From Roseiarcus sp963721905 (lineage in GTDB: Bacteria; Pseudomonadota; Alphaproteobacteria; Rhizobiales; Beijerinckiaceae): 64,000 nucleotides of DNA. The stretch is taken from NCBI GenBank assembly GCA_963721905.1, contig CAVRMF010000010.1, positions 75,328 to 139,327 on the forward strand. The letters run 5' to 3'. Of the stretch, positions 27,285-36,300 are shown in pieces (within the stretch, counting starts at the first letter, position 1; every line of letters starts with the position of its first letter). The notes beneath the pieces are model-generated. The model did no database searches and had not been told where the DNA came from. It worked only from the letters and a program-made list of their open reading frames with translations. The position numbers were made by a program, and so were the translations under genes.

Positions 27285-27983
27285 TCACGAGCCCAGCAAA
27301 GCCTTGCTCGGGTCGCCGACCATGAATTCGCGGGTTTCCGGCGTCACCGCGTTCAAGAGATCGCGAATGAACTTGTCCTGCAATTTGAAGCTCATGTCCT
27401 GAGGCAGGCCGACGGTCGAGACGCGGAAGAGCGCGCCGTCCGGAATCCATCCCCTGAGCCCATACTCGAGCTTCAGCCCCTGACGGGCCCAGTTGCTGTT
27501 CGAGACGTCGTAGCCGATCCGCATCCAATAGCTGATCGGTTCGAGCCGTTCCTCCCGCGTCGCGACCAGCCGGGTCACCGGGATCGGCGGCGCTGAGGGC
27601 GACCATTTGAACTCGGAGGTCGCGGGCCTAGTGACGCGGAAGCCCTGCGCCGTGTAGCAAACCTCTGGGTGATGAAGCTGCAACCGGTCGCTCTGGCTCT
27701 CGCCGTAAGCGACGATGAAGAACACGACATGGCCTTCTTTATCGACGTAGGCGCGGGCGATTTCCTGATTGTAGATCTCAGCCTCGAGCCCGTCGGGTGG
27801 CGGCCTGATCGCCTGCGCCCCCGGAAGCGGCGACCAGTCGCCGAACGCGCGGGGGACATGCTCGTCGATATTGAAGACGTCGTGGGTGCGGGCCATCAGA
27901 CCATGGGGCGTCATTACATGGGCGAGCAGCGCCGCAGCCAGCAGGGCGACGCAGCTCAAAATGATGTTAACCGAACGCGCCAT
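27285..27983 (-). CDS. EpsI-like exosortase-associated protein
   Basis: 232 residues with a single N-terminal membrane anchor (SVNIILSCVALLAAALLAHVM). A soluble periplasmic domain follows with features of the EpsI family: the FGDWSPLPG segment, VVFFIVAYGESQSD, the conserved Cys in HHPEVCYTAQGFRV, and a Trp-rich end. EpsI proteins are usually encoded next to, or fused to, exosortases. No exosortase gene is visible here. The ATG at 27981-27983 puts the anchor at the N terminus; the frame extends upstream without homology. It lies 249 bases upstream of the PEP-CTERM gene on the same strand, and there is a promoter between them. Confidence 0.8.
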   Translation of the reverse strand: MARSVNIILSCVALLAAALLAHVMTPHGLMARTHDVFNIDEHVPRAFGDWSPLPGAQAIRPPPDGLEAEIYNQEIARAYVDKEGHVVFFIVAYGESQSDRLQLHHPEVCYTAQGFRVTRPATSEFKWSPSAPPIPVTRLVATREERLEPISYWMRIGYDVSNSNWARQGLKLEYGLRGWIPDGALFRVSTVGLPQDMSFKLQDKFIRDLLNAVTPETREFMVGDPSKALLGS

Positions 27984-28162
27984 GTCCGTTTCCGCCTTTC
28001 GAGGGCCTGAGCCCGCGATCTGTATCGAGAGATGATACGATTTCGCTGCGCCGGGCGCAACGCTAGCGCTGACGCGGGGCCGCGCGATGAGCCAGGGACT
28101 TGTCGGGTCGCCCGAATTGGGGTCGAAGAAGCGTCTCACCCCGGGGAACGGAGCCAATTCCC

Positions 28163-29665
28163 ATGACAAGCGAAGACATCCTTCATCGCGCCGGCTTTGG
28201 CGCGGTGGAACTATCGAGCGGAGACTTCGCCGTCCGGTCGCCAATCGACCGCGTCGAGATCGCGCGGGTGCGTGAGACGCCGGCAGCCGATATGCCGGAG
28301 GTCATAGCCCGCTCTAGGAGAGCCTTCCAGGCGTGGCGCGACGTTCCCGCTCCGCGCCGCGGCGAACTCGTCCGGCTCCTCGGCGAGGAGCTGAGAGCCT
28401 CCAAGGAAACGCTCGGCGCGGTCGTGACGCTGGAGACAGGCAAGATCGTCTCCGAAGGGCTCGGCGAAGTTCAGGAGATGATCGACATCTGCGACTTCGC
28501 CGTCGGTCTCTCCCGCCAGATCTACGGGCTCACCATCGCCTCCGAGCGCCCCGGCCACCGCATGGCTGAGACGTGGCATCCGATAGGGCCGTGCGCCGTG
28601 ATTTCCGCGTTCAACTTTCCCGTCGCGGTCTGGTCATGGAACGCGGCGCTGGCGCTGGTCTGCGGCGACCCCGTCATCTGGAAGCCCTCGGAGAAGACCC
28701 CGCTAAGCGCGCTCGCGACCATGAAAATCTTCGACCGCGCCTTGAAACGCTTCGGCGCCGATGCGCCCGAGGGGCTCGCGCAGGCCGTCATCGGCGGTCC
28801 CGCGATCGGCGAGGCGTTGGTCGCCTCGAAGGACGTGCCGATCGTCTCGGCGACGGGCTCGACCCGCATGGGCTCGGCCGTGGGCCCAAAGGTCACGGCG
28901 CGCTTCGGCCGCGCCATTCTCGAACTCGGCGGCAACAATGCGATGATCGTCGCGCCCTCCGCAGACCTCGACTTGGCGGTGCGCGCGATTCTGTTCTCCG
29001 CGGTCGGCACCGCAGGGCAGCGCTGCACCTCGCTCCGCCGGCTCATCGTCCATCATTCGATCCGGGCAGATCTCACGCGGCGCCTCGTCAAGGCCTATTC
29101 CAGCCTGCCGATCGGCGATCCGCGCGACGCGTCGACGCTCGTCGGGCCGCTCATCGACGAAGGGGCGCGCGAGCGCATGATGGCCGCGCTCGCCCGCGCG
29201 AAATCCGAGGGCGGCGTCGTTCACGGCGGGCGCGCGTTCGCCGGGCCGGCGCCAAAGGGCGGCGCTTATGTCGAGCCGGCAATCGTCGAAATGCCAAGCC
29301 AGACTTCGACTGTGCGGGAGGAAACCTTCGCGCCTATCCTCTATACGCTCGGATACGAGACACTCGACGAAGCGATCGCGATCCACAACGGCGTCCCGCA
29401 GGGTCTTTCGTCCTGCATTTTCACTCTCAACCTGCGCGAGGCGGAGGCGTTCCTTTCGGCGGCGGGGTCCGATTGCGGGATCGCCAACGTCAACATCGGG
29501 CCGTCGGGCGCCGAGATCGGCGGCGCGTTCGGCGGCGAGAAGGAGACCGGGGGCGGGCGCGAGAGCGGCTCCGACGCGTGGAAGAGCTATATGCGCCGGC
29601 AGACGAGTACGGTGAATTATTCGTCGAAACTTCCGCTCGCGCAGGGGGTGAAGTTCGACGTATAG
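28163..29665 (+). CDS. Aldehyde dehydrogenase, ALDH7/antiquitin type
   Basis: NAD(P)+-dependent dehydrogenase of 500 residues. Catalytic Cys in GTAGQRCTSLRRL, general-base Glu in LELGGNNAM, NAD site SATGSTRMGSAV. The pair ELGGNNA and TAGQRCT is typical of ALDH7, whose members oxidise L-2-aminoadipate-6-semialdehyde in lysine breakdown and also betaine aldehyde. The ATG at 28163 starts MTSEDILHRAGF. It diverges from the EpsI-like gene. No lysine-degradation partner is next to it, so the function is known at family level only. Confidence 0.87.
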   Translation: MTSEDILHRAGFGAVELSSGDFAVRSPIDRVEIARVRETPAADMPEVIARSRRAFQAWRDVPAPRRGELVRLLGEELRASKETLGAVVTLETGKIVSEGLGEVQEMIDICDFAVGLSRQIYGLTIASERPGHRMAETWHPIGPCAVISAFNFPVAVWSWNAALALVCGDPVIWKPSEKTPLSALATMKIFDRALKRFGADAPEGLAQAVIGGPAIGEALVASKDVPIVSATGSTRMGSAVGPKVTARFGRAILELGGNNAMIVAPSADLDLAVRAILFSAVGTAGQRCTSLRRLIVHHSIRADLTRRLVKAYSSLPIGDPRDASTLVGPLIDEGARERMMAALARAKSEGGVVHGGRAFAGPAPKGGAYVEPAIVEMPSQTSTVREETFAPILYTLGYETLDEAIAIHNGVPQGLSSCIFTLNLREAEAFLSAAGSDCGIANVNIGPSGAEIGGAFGGEKETGGGRESGSDAWKSYMRRQTSTVNYSSKLPLAQGVKFDV

Positions 29666-29819
29666 CGGGGCGCCCGCGCTCGTTCAGGCTGCGAGTTCGC
29701 GGCGTCGAAGGACGCGCGCTTCGCAACTCTGCTTACATCTCACGCTAGAACAACCAGCATCGAAATCGGCAATGCGGATGCGTCTGCTCGCCGCCTCCGG
29801 TAGAACAGACGAACCGTCC

Positions 29820-31184
29820 ATGTCCCTCCCCGCGGCAGCGCCCGCTCACGACGGCCTTCCCAATCCGCAACGCCTGCTGGCGTTCGCGACCCTCGCCATG
29901 GCGATCGCGATGTCGGTTCTCGACGGCTCCATCGTCAATGTGGCGCTGCCGACGATGTCGCGCGAGCTCGCCGTCACACCCGCCCACGCCGTCTGGATCA
30001 TCAACGCCTATCAACTCGCGATCACCGTTTCCCTGTTGCCGCTTTCGGCGCTAGGCGACACAGTCGGCTACCGCCGCGTCTACTGGCCCGGCCTCGCCCT
30101 ATTCACCGCGGCCTCGCTCGCCTGCGCGCTTTCCCCGAGCTTCGCCACGCTGACCATCGCGCGGGCCGTTCAGGGGTTGGGCGCCGCGGGCATCATGAGC
30201 GTCAACATCGCGCTCGTCAGGTTCATCTATCCCTCGTCGAAGCTCGGACAGGGTGTCGGCAATATTGCGGTGGTCGTGGCCGTGTGTTCCGCGGGAGGCC
30301 CGAGCATCGCTGCGGCCATTCTTTCGGTAGCTTCCTGGCGATGGCTTTTCCTCATCAACGTTCCGATCGGCGTGGCGGCGCTGATCCTCGCAGCGCGGTC
30401 CCTGCCCGACACGCCGCGCTCGATTCGCCGCCTCGACCCCGTGAGCGTGATCCTCAACGCGCTGACCTTCGCCCTTCTGATCACCGGCGTCGACGCGATC
30501 GGCGACAATCGAAACCTTCTCGTTCCGATCGCCGAACTGATCGGCGCCGCGGCGTTCGGCACGGTATTTGTGCGGCGCCAGCTCAAGCAGTCCGCGCCGC
30601 TTCTTCCGGTCGATCTCCTGAGCCGGCCGGTATTCGCGCTTTCGCTGGCGACCTCGATCGCCTCGTTCGCGGCGCAGAGCCTCGCCCTCGTCGCGCTCCC
30701 GTTCTTCTTCGAGGATACGCTACAACGCTCCGAAACCGCGACCGGACTCCTAATGACGCCCTGGCCGGTCGCGACCGCGCTCATCGCGCCGGCGGCTGGA
30801 CGGCTCGCCGACCGGTTCGCGCCCGGTCTGCTGGGGAGCGCCGGGCTGATCGTGATGGGAGGGGGCCTCGTCCTCCTCGCATTGAACGTCGGGGAGACGG
30901 CAGCGACCGGGCTCGTCTGGCGGCTCGCGATCTGCGGGCTGGGTTTCGGCTTCTTCCAATCGCCCAACAACCGGCTGATCATCGGCAGCGCCCCGCCCGA
31001 GCGCAGCGGCGGCGCGGCCGGGCTGCAATCGTCGGGCCGGCTGATCGGCCAGTCCTTCGGAACCGCGCTGATGGCGGTCGCCTTCGGCCGGGCGCCGCAG
31101 CACGCGACGTCGATCGCGCTGTGGACGGCGGCCGGGCTGACGTTCTTGGGCGCCTGTGCGAGCGGCCTGCGGAGATCGACTTAG
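29820..31184 (+). CDS. DHA2-type MFS transporter
   Basis: Multidrug exporter of the EmrB/QacA branch with about 14 membrane helices; 454 residues from the ATG at 29820, or 470 from one at 29772. The later start places the first helix (LLAFATLAMAIAMSVLDGSIV) near the N terminus as usual. Motif D1-like LDGSIVNVALPTM and motif C-like RAVQGLGAAGIM are visible. No adaptor or regulator gene is adjacent. It ends 7 bases from the convergent dipeptidase gene. Confidence 0.85.
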   Translation: MSLPAAAPAHDGLPNPQRLLAFATLAMAIAMSVLDGSIVNVALPTMSRELAVTPAHAVWIINAYQLAITVSLLPLSALGDTVGYRRVYWPGLALFTAASLACALSPSFATLTIARAVQGLGAAGIMSVNIALVRFIYPSSKLGQGVGNIAVVVAVCSAGGPSIAAAILSVASWRWLFLINVPIGVAALILAARSLPDTPRSIRRLDPVSVILNALTFALLITGVDAIGDNRNLLVPIAELIGAAAFGTVFVRRQLKQSAPLLPVDLLSRPVFALSLATSIASFAAQSLALVALPFFFEDTLQRSETATGLLMTPWPVATALIAPAAGRLADRFAPGLLGSAGLIVMGGGLVLLALNVGETAATGLVWRLAICGLGFGFFQSPNNRLIIGSAPPERSGGAAGLQSSGRLIGQSFGTALMAVAFGRAPQHATSIALWTAAGLTFLGACASGLRRST

Positions 31185-31191
31185 CCGCCCC

Positions 31192-32400
31192 TCATGCTCC
31201 AGGATAATCTTCTAGCCGGCCAATCGTAGGCGGTCGTATCTTGCGCAAGCTCTTGCCGACCCTCTCGACCCGGCGGAGCACGCGAAGCACGTTCGAGGAC
31301 GAAAGTTTTTCGAGGTCGCGTTCGGAAAACCCGCGTCGCACCAGCTCCGCGAACAGATGCGGGAACCGGCCGACGCTCTCCAGCCCGACCGGCGAAGCGC
31401 CGCCGAAATAGTCCGATCCGATCCCGACCTGGCTCATCCCCGCAGTCTCGACAAGCCGCGCGATGTGGTCGGCGACGTCAATGAGAGTGGCCTTCGGCGC
31501 CACTCCATGTTTCGCCTCGAGTTCGGAGAACTGAGCCTTGGGATCGGCTGCGAGCGGCGCCTTGCCATAGGCGTCGCGCGATCGGCGAAGCCAGTCGCGC
31601 AGTCGTTGCGAAACGAACCCGGGCACGAAAGTCGCCATGACGATCCCGCCGTTGGCCTTCAGCCGGCGAAGGACGTCATCTGTTGTGTTGCGCGGATGAT
31701 CGCAGAGCGAAAAGGCGTTGGAATGGGACACCGCGACCGGCGCCTGCGTGACGTCCAGCACGCGTCGCATCGCCTCATGGGAAGTGTGCGCGAGATCGAT
31801 CACAATCCCAAGCCGGTTGAGTTCGCCGATGACCGCGCGGCCGAATGCGTTGAGGCCGCCGATTTGAGGGGTGTCGGTCGCCGAGTTGACCCAGTCGAGG
31901 CTCTCGTTGTGGCAGAGCGTCATCAACCGGACTCCGGCCGCATGCCAGATGCGCAGCGGGCTCAGCGAATTCTCGAGACCAACGCCGCCTTCAACCGCGA
32001 TGAAGGAGGCGATCTTCCCGCGCGCCTTGGCCCTTGCATAATCGGACGCCTGACGGGCGGGGAGAAATACGTCCGGATGCGCCTCCTCGATGCGTCGGAT
32101 GAGGTCGATCTGCTCCATCGTCGTACGCGCAGGGTGGGGAGCGTTGGTGGGCTGGAAAGCAGCCCAGAATTGGGCCCCCACCATACCCTCGCGCAACCGC
32201 GGAATGTCGGTGTCTGCGCCTTCGTGGACCCTGCTCAGATCGTAGGCGAGCACATCGCCACGCGCCGCTCTATCGGCCCGGATGACCCAGGGAAGGTCAT
32301 TGTGACCGTCGAACAGCGGCGCGCGACTGAGAATCGCTTGCGCGACCGATAGCGCGTTGTCGATCGCCTCGTCGGGCCGGCCTGCTCTTTCCTCGTCCAT
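31192..32400 (-). CDS. Membrane dipeptidase (M19/renal dipeptidase family)
   Basis: 402-residue zinc dipeptidase. Metal ligands: His and Asp in FDGHNDLPW, the bridging Glu in AVEGGVG, His in DLAHTS and SHSN, Asp in GIGSDYFGG. It cleaves dipeptides with broad specificity, including D-configured C termini. No signal peptide is visible, so it is likely cytoplasmic. It follows degP after 15 bases and may be the last gene of the hflK-hflC-DUF2065-degP unit. Confidence 0.9.
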   Translation of the reverse strand: MDEERAGRPDEAIDNALSVAQAILSRAPLFDGHNDLPWVIRADRAARGDVLAYDLSRVHEGADTDIPRLREGMVGAQFWAAFQPTNAPHPARTTMEQIDLIRRIEEAHPDVFLPARQASDYARAKARGKIASFIAVEGGVGLENSLSPLRIWHAAGVRLMTLCHNESLDWVNSATDTPQIGGLNAFGRAVIGELNRLGIVIDLAHTSHEAMRRVLDVTQAPVAVSHSNAFSLCDHPRNTTDDVLRRLKANGGIVMATFVPGFVSQRLRDWLRRSRDAYGKAPLAADPKAQFSELEAKHGVAPKATLIDVADHIARLVETAGMSQVGIGSDYFGGASPVGLESVGRFPHLFAELVRRGFSERDLEKLSSSNVLRVLRRVERVGKSLRKIRPPTIGRLEDYPGA

Positions 32401-32415
32401 GCTCCTGAACCCGCC

Positions 32416-33912
32416 TCAGTCCAGCGGCACGGCGACGAAGCGGACAACGCCTTCGCCGTTCGACACCAGCAAGAGCGCCGGCTTCTTGCCCCCGTCCTTC
32501 TTTGCGCCCTCGATCGCTTTGGCGACGTCGCCTGGACGTTCCACCGCCTGGTGATTGACCTCTTCGATCACGTCGCCGGGCTTCAAGCCGCGCTCCGCCG
32601 CGGCTGAGCCGGGCTCGACTGAGGTTACGATGACGCCCTTGACGCTGTCCTTGATCTTGAAGGATTTTCGCATCTCGTCGCTCAGTCCCGAAAATTCCAT
32701 GCCGAGCGCCTTTGAGACGGCGTCCTGTTGCTGAACGTCATCGTTCTCATCGGCGAGCGCGGTTTGCTTCTCCCCATCCTCCAGTCGTCCAAGCGTCACG
32801 GTCTTGGTCAATTCCTTGCCGTCGCGCACGACGACTACGTCGACCGGCTTGCCCACTGGCATCGAAGCCACGAGGCGCGGCAGATCGCGCGATTCCTTGA
32901 TGTCCTTGCCGTCGAATTTGATGATCACGTCGCCCGGCTGAAGCCCCGCCGGCTTGGCGGGGCCCTTTTCGTCGACCCCTGCGATGAGCGCGCCCCGGGC
33001 CGCGCCCAAGCCCAGGCTGTCCGCGATCGTATCGTCGACCGGCTGGATCCGCACGCCGAGCCAGCCGCGCCGAGTTTCATGGAATTGCTCAAGCTGTGCG
33101 ATAACCGGAATGACCGATGCGGACGGCGTCGCAAATCCGATGCCAATCGAGCCTCCTGACGGCGAAAGGATCGCCGTATTGATGCCGATGACTTCGCCTT
33201 CCAGGTTGAACAGAGGTCCGCCCGAATTGCCCTTGTTGATCGAGGCGTCGGTCTGCAGGAAATCGTCATAAGGGCCGTTGTCGATATTGCGGTTTCGGGC
33301 GGAAATGATGCCTGCGGTCACCGTCTCGCCAAGGCCGAACGGATTGCCGACCGCCATCACGCCGTCGCCGACGCGCATCTTGTCGCTGTCCCCGAACTTG
33401 ACTGTCTTCAGCGGCTTGTCACTTTCCACTTTGAGCACAGCGACGTCCACCTTCGAGTCCTTGCCAAGCACCTTGGCCTTCAATTTGCGGCCGTCAGTGA
33501 AGATGACCACGATGTCGTTGGCGTCGCCGACCACGTGATTGTTGGTGATAACGATCCCGCTGGGGTCGATGACGAAGCCGGAGCCCAGAGACTGCGCCTG
33601 TCGGGCGCGCGGGTGGGGATTGATGCCGTGATTGCGGAAGAACTCCTCGAACATCTCGTCGAACGGCGTACCCTTGGGCAGGTCCGGCGCCTCCGCGCCC
33701 TTGTCCTCGATGGTCTGAGTCGCCGAAATGTTAACAACCGCCTCAGCAACCGAATCGACGAGATCAGCGAGGTTGGTCGGTCGCGCCTGAGCGAAGGCCG
33801 GGGTCGCGGAAACAAGCGCCAGCGAAGCGCCGACCAGCGCGGAAGCTATCGCGAGCGCGAGCGCAGAACGAACGCGGCGATTACCCATCGAGATTTGCTT
33901 GGCTTCGTTCAT
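32416..33912 (-). CDS. degP: Periplasmic serine protease Do (DegP/DegQ/HtrA)
   Basis: 498-residue periplasmic protease and chaperone. The signal peptide runs from residue 1 to about AFA-Q at 41. Catalytic triad H126 (TNNHVVG), D156 (SKVDVAVL) and S230 (KGNSGGPLFN). Two PDZ domains follow, with carboxylate-binding loops near residues 280 and 390. The start at 33910-33912 has AGGAGG 7 bases upstream. It is preceded by DUF2065 and hflC. This FtsH-regulator and quality-control neighbourhood is the standard alphaproteobacterial one. Confidence 0.95.
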   Translation of the reverse strand: MNEAKQISMGNRRVRSALALAIASALVGASLALVSATPAFAQARPTNLADLVDSVAEAVVNISATQTIEDKGAEAPDLPKGTPFDEMFEEFFRNHGINPHPRARQAQSLGSGFVIDPSGIVITNNHVVGDANDIVVIFTDGRKLKAKVLGKDSKVDVAVLKVESDKPLKTVKFGDSDKMRVGDGVMAVGNPFGLGETVTAGIISARNRNIDNGPYDDFLQTDASINKGNSGGPLFNLEGEVIGINTAILSPSGGSIGIGFATPSASVIPVIAQLEQFHETRRGWLGVRIQPVDDTIADSLGLGAARGALIAGVDEKGPAKPAGLQPGDVIIKFDGKDIKESRDLPRLVASMPVGKPVDVVVVRDGKELTKTVTLGRLEDGEKQTALADENDDVQQQDAVSKALGMEFSGLSDEMRKSFKIKDSVKGVIVTSVEPGSAAAERGLKPGDVIEEVNHQAVERPGDVAKAIEGAKKDGGKKPALLLVSNGEGVVRFVAVPLD

Positions 33913-33962
33913 CGGGTCCTCCTGAGAAGCGGGATGCGATGCTTTTCGTCGTTCTTTACAGC

Positions 33963-34157
33963 CTAATGTAGTAAGGCGCGGGAGGCCCACACGATTGCAA
34001 CGCCGAGAAGCGCCGCGCCGAGGCCGACGCTGCGCAGTTTCGTCGCATCCTCCCGCGCCGCCGCCGCCATGCGCTTTCGCATCGACTCTGTAAAGCCTGC
34101 CATCAGCAATCCCTCGATCGCGAAGACGAGCCCGATCGCCGCGCCGAAGTCGCGCAC
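33963..34157 (-). CDS. DUF2065 small membrane protein
   Basis: 64 residues with two hydrophobic helices (AAIGLVFAIEGLLMAGF and GLGAALLGVAIVWA) separated by a basic loop. This is the DUF2065/YjeT plan; in many proteobacteria the gene follows hflC, as here, 1 base after its stop. Its function is not established. Confidence 0.85.
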   Translation of the reverse strand: MRDFGAAIGLVFAIEGLLMAGFTESMRKRMAAAAREDATKLRSVGLGAALLGVAIVWASRALLH

Positions 34158-34158
34158 T

Positions 34159-35076
34159 TCAGTCCGCCTTCGCCGCCGGCGACGGCGCGGTCGCAGCTTC
34201 GGGCGGCGGCGTGGGCGTCGAAAAGTAGCGGAAGAAGTCCGACTTCGGACTTATCAACGCCCGCGTCTGCCCATTGTTGAAGCTGTTCTGGTAGGCTTGC
34301 ATGGATCGGTAGAACGCAAAGAATTCCGGATCCGCACCGTAAGCTTCCGCAAAAATGCGGTTGCGTTCGCCGTCGCCCTCGCCGCGGATCTGCTCGGACT
34401 GCTGCTGAGCCTGGGCGGTGATGACGGTCACCTTCCGGTCAGCCTCGGCCTTGATCTGCTGGCTCTGCTGCGACCCTTGCGCGCGGTAGGACGCGGCGCG
34501 CTGCTGTCGCTCGGTCTGCATGCGACGGAAGACGGCCTCCGAATTCTCCGCCGGCAAATCGGCGCGTTTGATCCGCACGTCGATGACTGCAAGTCCGAAG
34601 CGCTTCGCGCCCGCGATCATCTGATCGCGGATATCGGCCATCAGCGCGTCGCGCTTGTCGCGCACAATGTCGGTGATCGACGCCTCCGACAATGTGCGGC
34701 GAAGCGCCGAGTTCAGCATGCCGCCGAGCTGCGCGTCGGCGCCCCGGGTATTGAACACGGACTGATAGAACAGCAGCGGATCGTCGATGCGGTAGCGCAC
34801 GAAGGCGTCGACCTCCAGACGTTGGTTGTCGGACACCAAGACTTCCTGGCGCTCGTCTTCGAGCGCAAGAATGCGCTTGTCGATATAGACGACGTTGTCG
34901 ATGAAGGGCCACTTGAAGTAGAGGCCGGGGGCCCCGATGAGATCGCGAATCGGCTGACCGAAACGCAGCACAAGCGCCTGCTCGGTCGGGTCGACAACAA
35001 ACGTCGACATCCATGCGAGCACGATCGCGGCGACCGCAAGCAGAGCGATCATAGCGCCGCTGAGGGGCCGTTTCAT
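34159..35076 (-). CDS. hflC: Protease modulator HflC
   Basis: 305 residues, SPFH/band 7 family. The N-terminal membrane helix (SGAMIALLAVAAIVLAWM) is followed by the SPFH domain (DPTEQALVLRFGQP) and a Gln/Ala-rich coiled coil (about 190-250). With HflK it forms the large periplasm-facing complex around FtsH. The ATG overlaps the TGA of hflK (ATGA), so production is coupled. It ends in a Pro/Ala-rich tail. Confidence 0.95.
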   Translation of the reverse strand: MKRPLSGAMIALLAVAAIVLAWMSTFVVDPTEQALVLRFGQPIRDLIGAPGLYFKWPFIDNVVYIDKRILALEDERQEVLVSDNQRLEVDAFVRYRIDDPLLFYQSVFNTRGADAQLGGMLNSALRRTLSEASITDIVRDKRDALMADIRDQMIAGAKRFGLAVIDVRIKRADLPAENSEAVFRRMQTERQQRAASYRAQGSQQSQQIKAEADRKVTVITAQAQQQSEQIRGEGDGERNRIFAEAYGADPEFFAFYRSMQAYQNSFNNGQTRALISPKSDFFRYFSTPTPPPEAATAPSPAAKAD

Positions 35077-36188
35077 TTGGCGCTCCCCGACGTCTTGGAC
35101 TGAAGCTGATCCAGCGCGATATAGGGTACGGGGGCGCTCGCCGAATTCGAGTCGACGATCGTCTTGTCCATCGGCCCGAGGACGCGCTCCATCGTCTCGA
35201 GATACATGCGTTCGCGGGTCACGCCGGGAGCCTTTTTGTACTGCTCATAGATCTGATTGTAGCGCTGCGTTTGGCCCTTGGCGTCGAGGATCGTCTGCTC
35301 ACGATAGGCGTTGGCCTCGGCAAGGATGCGCGCCGCGCCGCCCTCAGCCTCGGGCACAACCTTGTTGGCATAGGTCTCGGCTTCGTTGACGGCGCGTTGC
35401 TGGTCCTGCTGGGCCGCAGTCACGTCGCGATAGGCCGAAATCACCTGGCTCGGCGCGTCGACCGACTGCAATTGGACCTGCTTGACCAGTACGCCCGCAC
35501 GATAACCGTTGAGCACGTCCTGGATGCGCTTCTGCGCATCCGTCTCGACTGACTTGCGATCCGTCGTCAGAATGCCGTCGATGGTTTTCAACCCGACGAC
35601 CTCTCGCATAATGCTCTCCGCCACCGCCTTGACGGTCTCGCGCGGGCTCAAAATATTGAACACGTAGTCCTCGGGCTTCTCTGGATCGATCTGCCAGTTC
35701 ACCCGGAAGTGGACGTCGACGATATTCTTGTCGCCGGTCAGCATCTGGCTCTCTTCCGGAATATCGGCGTTCGAGCCGAGGCTGCGATAGCCGACCTCGG
35801 TGATCTGCTGGTCCCATACAGGGACCTTGATCACCGAGCCGATCGGCCAGGGCCAGTTGTTGTTAAGCCCAGCCTTGGTCTTGCCGGTATAGCGGCCAAG
35901 CACGAGATTGATGCCGACCTCGTTCGGCTGGACTGTATAGAATGTGCCCCAGGCGAACCAGACCAGGACTGCCCCCAGGATCAGAAACAGAACCGTGCGG
36001 CTGGTAAACCCGCTCCCGCTCGCTCCGCCTCCTCCCGATCCGCCTGGCGTCAGTTTGCCAAGCGCTTCCTGAACGCGGCGAATGATTTCTTCCAGATCGG
36101 CCGTTGGCTGAGGGCCAGACGGCCCCTGCCCCCATGGCCCCCGCCCGGGGGACCGCCACGGTCCGCCTCCTTGATTGTTCCAGGACAT
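35073..36188 (-). CDS. hflK: Protease modulator HflK
   Basis: 371 residues with the Gly/Pro-rich cytoplasmic N terminus typical of HflK (SWNNQGGGPW), then a membrane helix (VLFLILGAVLVWFAWG). The SPFH domain follows (YTVQPNEVGINLVLG) and then a helical coiled coil. It partners HflC. The ATG at 36186-36188 is preceded by a GAGAGG ribosome-binding site. The frame stays open to 36221, but that extension lacks homology. Confidence 0.95.
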   Translation of the reverse strand: MSWNNQGGGPWRSPGRGPWGQGPSGPQPTADLEEIIRRVQEALGKLTPGGSGGGGASGSGFTSRTVLFLILGAVLVWFAWGTFYTVQPNEVGINLVLGRYTGKTKAGLNNNWPWPIGSVIKVPVWDQQITEVGYRSLGSNADIPEESQMLTGDKNIVDVHFRVNWQIDPEKPEDYVFNILSPRETVKAVAESIMREVVGLKTIDGILTTDRKSVETDAQKRIQDVLNGYRAGVLVKQVQLQSVDAPSQVISAYRDVTAAQQDQQRAVNEAETYANKVVPEAEGGAARILAEANAYREQTILDAKGQTQRYNQIYEQYKKAPGVTRERMYLETMERVLGPMDKTIVDSNSASAPVPYIALDQLQSKTSGSAK

Positions 36189-36300
36189 CCAAACCTCTCG
36201 CGGGCCTGCCCGCCAGTGCATGGCCGCTTATATAGGGAAGTCCGCCGGCCCGGCAAAGGAGCCTTCCCGCCCTTGTCTTCCCTGACCGCCGCCGGGGGCT

